Assembly (NCBI GenBank): GCA_902789175.1
Contig: CADANF010000036.1
Coordinates: 341 to 38,234, forward strand
Direction: 5' to 3'
Length of the DNA: 37,894 nt
Source of the DNA: an uncultured Lachnospiraceae bacterium
Lineage (GTDB): Bacteria > Bacillota > Clostridia > Lachnospirales > Lachnospiraceae
Shown: piece by piece, positions 32,705 to 37,894 of the stretch
How positions within the stretch are numbered: position 1 is the stretch's first letter
Layout: each line of letters starts with the position of its first letter
The notes under the pieces: generated by a model
Seen by the model: the letters and a program-made list of their open reading frames with translations, nothing else
What the model was told of the DNA's origin: nothing
The model's database searches: none
Translations under genes and position numbers: made by a program

Positions 32705-32737
32705 GACAAATGTAAACCAAGGAGGATTTTGAAAGGT

Positions 32738-33022
32738 ATGGGACAGATTAGAATTTCACCAGACGAGATGCGTGGAAGAGCATCAGAGTACAGAGCAGAA
32801 GGAGAGAAGTTTATCATTGGAACAATGGCTAACTTACTTGAAAATCTTCAGGGTGAATGGGAAGGTGCAGCCAGCGAGTCATATGCTGCTCGTTATACAG
32901 AACTTGAACCTGGATTTAAACAGGCAAGAGATCTTATTGAAGAGATTGCTGTAGCACTTGAAGATGTAGCTACAAAGATGGAAGAGACAGATAACAGCAT
33001 TTCATCATCTTTCCAGGGCTAG
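32738..33022 (+). CDS. WXG100 family type VII secretion protein (EsxA-like)
   Basis: 94 residues from the ATG at 32738, 12 bases after AAGGAGG. An in-frame TTG at 32729 is only three bases from that site. It is a helical hairpin protein with the central turn GEWEGAASESY (Trp-x-Gly) near residue 43 and a C-terminal helix ending in TKMEETDNSISSSFQG. This is the standard size and shape of substrates/partners of the Gram-positive type VII (ESX/Yuk) secretion system. A strong terminator follows, so it is expressed separately from the toxin genes. No EssC/YukB ATPase or other secretion component is in the window, so the machinery must lie elsewhere. Confidence 0.95.
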   Translation: MGQIRISPDEMRGRASEYRAEGEKFIIGTMANLLENLQGEWEGAASESYAARYTELEPGFKQARDLIEEIAVALEDVATKMEETDNSISSSFQG

Positions 33023-33036
33023 TAAGAAAACTCAAA

Positions 33037-33080
33037 GTCAAGTGTATCATAGATATAGTGATACATTTGGCTTTTTGTTT
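33037..33080 (+). terminator. Terminator after WXG100 gene
   Basis: GTCAAGTGTATCA pairs with TGATACATTTGGC (two G-T pairs) around a 9-base loop, followed by TTTTTGTTTT. Confidence 0.85.
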
Positions 33081-33218
33081 TATGGATATTTCAAGGAAAT
33101 ATCCGAAGATAAAGTTTGTAAATAAGTAGGATGTGGGAAGAATTACGAAGAATGATATTATTTAAGATGTGGGGACGTCTTTAATATCAAGTAAAAATCA
33201 TGATAAAGGAAATTGGAT

Positions 33219-33448
33219 ATGGAAAATAAAGTAGAAGTTTTGGATAAATATCTGGCTCTTGGAAGCATTGTACTTGTAAAAGGAAATGTTAAGAAGCTTA
33301 TGATCGTGGCAAGAGGGGTTCTTGCGGGGAAGGAGCCAGAAAAAAGTTATTTGATTACGGAGCAGTTTTATATCCTGAAGGGCTTATGGATGAAAGATTG
33401 ATATTTTTAAATCATAGAGACATTTATAAGGTAGTAGCAGAATATTAA
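33219..33448 (+). pseudogene. DUF4176 family gene, frameshifted
   Basis: The ATG at 33219 follows AAAGGA at 8 bases. The first frame gives the DUF4176 start (LALGSIVLVKG, then KKLMIVARG) but leaves the family near 33350 and stops at 33401. The next frame continues the family exactly: FDYGAVLYPEGLMDERLIF and NHRDIYKVVAEY, stop at 33446. Insertion of one T in AGTTATTTGATTAC (around 33346-33357) would restore a 76-residue protein. DUF4176 genes recur beside LXG and WXG100 genes. An A6 run just upstream could be a slippage site or a sequencing trouble spot, so natural inactivation, error and frameshifting are all open. Confidence 0.8.
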
Positions 33449-33474
33449 GAATTGGGTTAAAGAGGTGAAGAATC

Positions 33475-33897
33475 GTGGTCTGGGACAGTGAAGAAGAACT
33501 GAGAGAAGCCATATCAGATAATCAAAGTATTATAGACTCGAATGATAATAAAGTTAGAGAACTCTGTAAAGAACAGGGCAGATTAGAGTGTGCCAAGAAT
33601 ACAGTCTACAATCATTATTTAACGTATTTGGATGAAATATATTATAAAGACGTATTTGAAGAATATCGCTATGGAGATAAATGGAAGGGAGAAAACTTCA
33701 ACGAATTTGAAAAGGCCATAGATGGAATAATAAATGATTCAGTTTATAAATTAAAAAAAGATCTGGAAACATGTTACTTACAGATGGATGAATATATAGA
33801 AAAAAAACAGGATAAGATTGATGATCTTAACTTGGATTCTTCTATCAGAGAGGGAAGAATAGACAGATATGAAACAGAATTAGCACTTAAGTTTTAA
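33475..33897 (+). CDS. Helical LXG-partner protein (DUF5082/YwqH-like)
   Basis: 140 residues from GTG, with AAGAGGTG upstream. It is almost entirely helical and charged, with an N-terminal coiled coil (EEELREAISDNQSIIDSNDN onward) and a long C-terminal helix of heptad-like pattern ending IREGRIDRYETELALKF. Size, position and pattern fit the DUF5082 group, one of the two small helical proteins commonly encoded just before LXG toxins. In studied systems such proteins bind the LXG domain and are needed for toxin stability or export. Family assignment rests on context more than on motifs. Confidence 0.65.
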   Translation: MVWDSEEELREAISDNQSIIDSNDNKVRELCKEQGRLECAKNTVYNHYLTYLDEIYYKDVFEEYRYGDKWKGENFNEFEKAIDGIINDSVYKLKKDLETCYLQMDEYIEKKQDKIDDLNLDSSIREGRIDRYETELALKF

Positions 33898-33920
33898 AAA
33901 TTATAAATTGGTAGGTAAAA

Positions 33921-34202
33921 ATGGGAGAACTAAAATATTCAAAGGACGAATATGATACAAAAATGGGATATCTTGATTATATGAAAGGATATACGATATC
34001 AAATACTAATGAGATAAGTAAACCTGAAACAGCTTCAGCTGAGGCACTTACAGAACTTTTTGATATTTATGAGAAATTATGGGAACTGGTAGGAACTTAT
34101 ACTGAAACATTAGGAAATACTGTAACGTCACTTAAAAATGCTGGTGATTATATTTATGAAACTGACAAGAATATTTCAAATGGAATGGAATATTTAAAAT
34201 AG
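33921..34202 (+). CDS. Small type VII secretion partner protein (TIGR04197/DUF5344-like)
   Basis: 93 residues, helical. An Asn/Ser-rich middle (SNTNEISKPETASAEAL) is followed by a helix with KLWELVGTYTETLGNTVTSLKNAGDYIYETDKNI in segments, ending MEYLK. The C-terminal YxxxD-like pattern (YIYETD) is similar to that of WXG100-type export signals. It is the second small helical gene in front of the LXG toxin, matching the usual order of DUF5082 then TIGR04197-type then LXG. It probably binds the toxin's N-terminal domain for export. The gap to the toxin gene is 43 bases with no terminator. Confidence 0.7.
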   Translation: MGELKYSKDEYDTKMGYLDYMKGYTISNTNEISKPETASAEALTELFDIYEKLWELVGTYTETLGNTVTSLKNAGDYIYETDKNISNGMEYLK

Positions 34203-34245
34203 AAAAAATACGTATGATGTAAATAAAGTATAAAAGGTATAAAAT

Positions 34246-36669
34246 ATGGGGTATAATATAATCCGGTCAGAAATCAATATGACCGCGGCTTCTTGCTTAG
34301 GAAGTGGAAGAGTAATAGAAGATAATCTTTCTAAGATAAGAGAAAGTCTCAATAATCTGATAGAAAATGAAAATTTTACAGGGAATGGCGCTGATGCAAT
34401 AAAGCAGTATCTTTATTTTGTTCATCTTACAGCAATAGATTCTATCATTGTAGCGCTTGAAGAGTTTTATTCTCTTGCAGCTCAGTATGCAGCAGGATTT
34501 TCTGATTATGATTCATTTGATGAGGCTGTCATAAATGAAGATTATCTGACAGAAATAATAGAAAAAATGAAGGCCATGCTTTTATCTATGGAAGAGGCGC
34601 AGAATGATCCATTTAATGCGGAAGATGGTGTTATGGATCTTCTACCTGACAGGATACTAAAGCTTTTATGGGCATATCAGGATCCTTTAGAGAATGAGAA
34701 AACAAAGCTGAAAAATCTTAGAGACGGAATTGCTACATATGATGCTGATTTTAAAGCAAATAAGTTTCAGAATATAAGGGAATTATTAGCTGAATCTGAA
34801 AGGCTTGTAAATCTGATCAAGGAAAAAGAAATTGTAACTTTTGAAGGAATGAATCCTGCTCATTATTTTACTGAGGAACAGTATGAAAAGATTTTGGGTG
34901 ATATAGGTGATTCCTATACTTATTTACTGGAAAATAAGGATAAAATTCAAAATGATGTACAGTTTGTTTCTGGTTACGTAGAAAAGGTCAGAGAGAGAGA
35001 AAAAAAGGAAGCCAAAAAGCAAAGGATAGAAAAGGGCATAATTCTTATTTTATCAGGAACGATAGCAATCGGGTCTGTTGTTCTTACAGTAGGAACATCA
35101 GGACCGCTTTTTGTCGAGTGTGTATGGACAGCAGGTGCGACATATATAGCTGCAGATTCTACGGCAAAGAGTATTGAAGGACTTCAGGAAATCTATTATG
35201 GATTAAATGATGACTTTGAAACACCATCTTTCAATGGTGTCAGGGATGGTATTTTTAAAGGTAATCAGAAATATTATGATACAGCAAATCTTATAATATA
35301 TTCCGGCTTTCAGTGTACAGGATCATATAAAAATATATATACAGCTGGAAGTAAAGCCTTAGAGAATGGTGCAAGTGTTGAGTTAGCAAAGATTACCGCC
35401 AGTGCCGCCAGTGGAGAAGAAATGTTTAAGGCAGGAGTTGGAAGCTTAGCTGATTTTACTGGTGAAAAGCTTGCTAAGTCTTGTAGTGATGATATGCTGG
35501 CGCAATTTGTTATACAGACAACATTTAGTTTTGGCGTTCAAAAGGGAACAGATAAGGCTGCAAAGAGCTTTGGAAAAGGCTTTAGCAATAAGATGTCAAA
35601 ATATGTAGGAAAAGCTGGAACAACTTCTACAATAAGCGGTCCTAAGATTGGTGATGCCAATATAGATATGCCAGAAACTTTCAAGGTTAAAAAGCCGGAA
35701 GTTCATTCAGAGAGCCCAATGTTTGGTGAAGACTGGAATAGTTTTTTTAGAGAAAAGTATGGCGAAGGGAATGTAACATGGGAGAGTGCGCCGGAAGGAC
35801 ATATAGATAATCCTAATACAATAACATATAAGACATTTGAAAAAGAAACATTTTCATCTGGATTTGATTATGAATCAATGTATGAACATCAGTATCTGGA
35901 TGATTTCTCTTATGAGGAACATTTTACTGATGGGAAGATTAATGAAATAAATAAAAAAGACGTTTCAAAAATCAATGATCAGGATATTTCATATGCCAGC
36001 TTTGAGGGAGAATATGAACCGATAAAATTAAAGTCAAAAGATTATTATCCTGAAAGCCCAATGTCTGGTGAAGACTGGAATAAGTATTTTCAAGATAAAT
36101 ACGGTTCTAAGAATGTAAGTTGGGAAACAGGTAGTGTTGGCAAAGAAACGGTCGATGTAATTCGAATAGGAAAGAATGATTTAGATGTATTGAGAAAAAA
36201 ATTAGGGGTACCGGAAATAGATACTATTGCGATAGATAAAACGGATGTAAAAGGTTTGGAAAATAATATATTTGAAGGGGAATCTCCAAATGTAAGAAAA
36301 GAGGCTGGATTGCCAGACTTAGACGAAATATGGAAAGATAGAAATATAAAATATCCAGGAAATAATCCTCTTTTTTCAAGACATGCTGAGGAAGTTGTTG
36401 TTAATCAGTTTGATAAAGCAGTAATGGATGCTGGAATAAATCCAACAGATGTAAAAGGTGTTCTGAAAATACATCAGTCAAATCCTACGGGTGTGTGTCG
36501 AAAATGTTATCAAGGATTAGCAAATAATAAAGTTAAACCAGGCATATTAAAGCAATTAAGTCTTAAATATCCAAATTTGCGTATTGAAATAACATCTGAA
36601 ATTGTACCAGGTGTAGAGGTGACAGGAAGAAGTGAGTTGATTATTCAAAATGGTCAATATGTAAAATAA
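34246..36669 (+). CDS. LXG-type polymorphic toxin with deaminase-fold C-terminal domain
   Basis: 807 residues. Residues 1-215 form a helical LXG-like export domain (FTGNGADAIKQYLYFVHL is its hallmark). Residues ~264-305 are strongly hydrophobic (ILILSGTIAIGSVVLTVG), and ~305-480 form the conserved body of this toxin group. A pre-toxin motif occurs twice, ESPMFGEDWNSFFREKYG (~489) and ESPMSGEDWNKYFQDKYG (~603). The tip (~690-807) has SRHAEEVV (His713, Glu715) and PTGVCRKCYQG (Cys751, Cys754), the zinc-binding and catalytic layout of nucleotide/nucleic-acid deaminases. Tips of this kind usually deaminate cytosine or adenine bases in target cells. The exact subfamily (YwqJ-like or another) cannot be fixed by eye. 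It is followed by a putative immunity gene and by a partial copy of its own body. Confidence 0.9.
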   Translation: MGYNIIRSEINMTAASCLGSGRVIEDNLSKIRESLNNLIENENFTGNGADAIKQYLYFVHLTAIDSIIVALEEFYSLAAQYAAGFSDYDSFDEAVINEDYLTEIIEKMKAMLLSMEEAQNDPFNAEDGVMDLLPDRILKLLWAYQDPLENEKTKLKNLRDGIATYDADFKANKFQNIRELLAESERLVNLIKEKEIVTFEGMNPAHYFTEEQYEKILGDIGDSYTYLLENKDKIQNDVQFVSGYVEKVREREKKEAKKQRIEKGIILILSGTIAIGSVVLTVGTSGPLFVECVWTAGATYIAADSTAKSIEGLQEIYYGLNDDFETPSFNGVRDGIFKGNQKYYDTANLIIYSGFQCTGSYKNIYTAGSKALENGASVELAKITASAASGEEMFKAGVGSLADFTGEKLAKSCSDDMLAQFVIQTTFSFGVQKGTDKAAKSFGKGFSNKMSKYVGKAGTTSTISGPKIGDANIDMPETFKVKKPEVHSESPMFGEDWNSFFREKYGEGNVTWESAPEGHIDNPNTITYKTFEKETFSSGFDYESMYEHQYLDDFSYEEHFTDGKINEINKKDVSKINDQDISYASFEGEYEPIKLKSKDYYPESPMSGEDWNKYFQDKYGSKNVSWETGSVGKETVDVIRIGKNDLDVLRKKLGVPEIDTIAIDKTDVKGLENNIFEGESPNVRKEAGLPDLDEIWKDRNIKYPGNNPLFSRHAEEVVVNQFDKAVMDAGINPTDVKGVLKIHQSNPTGVCRKCYQGLANNKVKPGILKQLSLKYPNLRIEITSEIVPGVEVTGRSELIIQNGQYVK

Positions 36670-36700
36670 ATGTTTTGTAATATGATTTAGGAGGAAATAC

Positions 36701-37102
36701 ATGAAGTTGCTTGAATTGACAACTGAGCAGAAATGTAGTTTCTGTATAAAAATTGTAGATAAGGACGCTTGTGATTATGTTGAAAGAGCTTTAGTGTTAG
36801 CTAAACAATGGATGAATAAACATACTAACATCGCTTATGAATTATATGACTTAATAGATAATGAAGAATATGGATTTACTATTTATCAAGAATCAGAAGA
36901 AGATGAAGATATGATAGCCCTTTGGAATTGTATCATTGATTCATTTGCATTTATATGTAGAAAAGCATATGAAGAACAAGGTACAAAATACTATCCAGAG
37001 CCTATTGAACTTGTAGATGACAAAACATTAATTCATTTAGTTAATTCTTTTCTTAAATGTAGCGATATGGATCTTGATGACTTAGAGATTATAATACCTT
37101 GA
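36701..37102 (+). CDS. Putative immunity protein for the deaminase toxin
   Basis: 133 residues, cytoplasmic, acidic and mostly helical, with AGGAGG before the ATG and only 31 bases after the toxin stop. Position and size are those of a cognate immunity protein. The pattern YELYDLIDNEEYGFTIYQES followed by ALWNCIIDSFAFICRKAY resembles Imm6-type immunity proteins, some of which accompany deaminase toxins, but that family call is tentative. Expected role: binding the toxin tip to protect the producing cell and its kin. It is followed by the degenerate toxin copy rather than by another intact gene. Confidence 0.7.
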   Translation: MKLLELTTEQKCSFCIKIVDKDACDYVERALVLAKQWMNKHTNIAYELYDLIDNEEYGFTIYQESEEDEDMIALWNCIIDSFAFICRKAYEEQGTKYYPEPIELVDDKTLIHLVNSFLKCSDMDLDDLEIIIP

Positions 37103-37170
37103 TTCTTCTATGATTATCAAAAAGAGTTTTCCTTGTTTGATCGATTTTAGAACAGGTCTTGAATTATCAG

Positions 37171-37894
37171 TTTATAATTGATGAGACTGTCATAAATGAA
37201 GATCTGTCAGAAACAATAGAAAAAATGAAGGATAGAAAAGGGAATAATTCTCATTTTAACAGGCTCGATGTCAATCGGTTCTATTATTGCTACAGTAGGA
37301 ACATCGGGTCCTTTTATAGCTGAGTTGGCATGGACAGCAGGTGCTACATATATAGGTGCAGATTCTACGGCGAAGACCATTGAAGGAATTCAGGAAATAT
37401 ATTATGGCGTAAATAATGATTTTGAAACACAGTCTTTCAATGGAGTTAGGGATGGCCTTTTTCGTGGTAATCAGAAATATTATGATTTAGCAAATCTGAT
37501 CATATATTCCGGTTTTACGTGTACTTGTTCATATAAAAACATATATACAGCTGGAACTGAAGCCTTAAAGAATGGTGGAAGTGTTGAGTTAGCAAAAATT
37601 GGTGCTTGCGGAGAAGAAGTGTTTAAAACAACAGTTGGAACCGCAGCTGATTTTGCTGGTGAAAAAATTGCACAGTCCTGTAGCGATGATATGCTGGCGC
37701 AATTTGTTATTCAGACAACGTTTAGTTTTGGCGTTCAAAAGGGAACAGACAAGGCGGCAAAGAGCTTTGGCGCAGGATTCAGCAATAAGATGTCAAAATA
37801 TGTAGGAAAGGCTGGAACAACTTCTACAATAAGCGGTCCTAAGATTGGTGATGCCAATATAGATATGCCAGAAACTTTCAAGGTTAAAGAGCCG
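37171..37894 (+). pseudogene. Orphan, degenerate second copy of the LXG toxin body (runs off the window)
   Basis: Bases 37171-37228 match toxin bases near 34514-34570 (VINED..EIIEKMK region). They then join directly to the equivalent of 35026, a deletion of ~452 bases at a shared AAGG. 452 is not a multiple of three, so the frame changes and a TGA (37226-37228) falls just before the second part. From 37229 the frame is open for 222 codons to the edge and matches toxin residues 260-486, ending with a stretch of about 78 identical bases (to 37889). There is no LXG domain, ribosome site or proper start. It looks like a silent donor cassette whose toxin tip should lie beyond the window. Confidence 0.85.

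Larger units (their letters stand above)
32422..32737. other. Intergenic control region between DUF1292 and the toxin locus
   Basis: 316 bases with no gene. It holds the DUF1292 promoter reading left, a TTGACA at 32622 (no good -10 at normal spacing, so uncertain), a hairpin with T-run at 32656-32680, a perfect cre site at 32689-32704 and AAGGAGG at 32719-32725. Confidence 0.6.

Noticed and set aside
37599-37805. 68-codon ORF inside the degenerate toxin copy
   Set aside because: It is out of frame with the toxin-homologous reading frame, which is open across the same bases.

Overview
The window is AT-rich DNA from a strictly anaerobic Gram-positive bacterium. It most resembles a Lachnospiraceae (Clostridia) chromosome of the Butyrivibrio/Pseudobutyrivibrio kind. 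This placement rests on gene content and sequence style, not on a marker gene. The supporting content is a glycyl-radical class III ribonucleotide reductase, rubrerythrin beside superoxide reductase, DUF1292, an LXG/WXG100 (type VII secretion) toxin locus, strong AGGAGG ribosome sites and many hairpin-plus-T terminators. No tRNA, rRNA, CRISPR array or transposase was found.

Layout. 1-2.1 kb: the C-terminal part of a protein with calcium-binding type-3 repeats, followed by two related membrane-anchored small proteins. 2.3-7.5 kb: a small conserved protein, then nrdD with a NrdR box and a consensus promoter, then a secreted beta-helix protein. 7.6-10.2 kb: a repeat-rich promoter region, a methyltransferase-like protein, a small membrane exporter-like protein and a YhcC-type radical SAM protein. 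10.5-12 kb: the decayed remains of what looks like a lactococcin-972-type bacteriocin/ABC locus, followed by a 137-bp foldback element. 12-14.9 kb (minus strand): an MFS transporter and an XRE-HTH/aminotransferase fusion. 15-18.7 kb: a PAP2 phosphatase, oxygen defence (rubrerythrin, desulfoferrodoxin), a small unknown, asparaginase and a Dabb protein. 18.7-22.5 kb: a NatAB-like ABC exporter with one ATPase and two permeases. 22.7-27.2 kb: a Na/Pi cotransporter, a TIM-barrel-like protein, a 48-codon ORF and an acidic lipoprotein. 27.4-32.4 kb: a double-REC HD-GYP protein, a tight lipid operon (DegV, PlsC-like, PAP2-like, E2/CAT-like) and DUF1292. 32.7-37.9 kb: a type VII toxin locus, in the order WXG100, frameshifted DUF4176, two small LXG partner proteins, an 807-aa LXG toxin with a deaminase-fold tip, a putative immunity protein, and a second degenerate toxin body running off the end.

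The most interesting regions are the following. The toxin locus carries an orphan toxin body with a 452-bp internal deletion, a duplicated pre-toxin motif and a perfect cre site. The four-gene lipid operon contains two acyltransferase-fold proteins that both lack canonical catalytic residues. The HTH-aminotransferase fusion has an internal ribosome site exactly at the ancestral enzyme start. The bacteriocin locus survives only as deletion-fused fragments.
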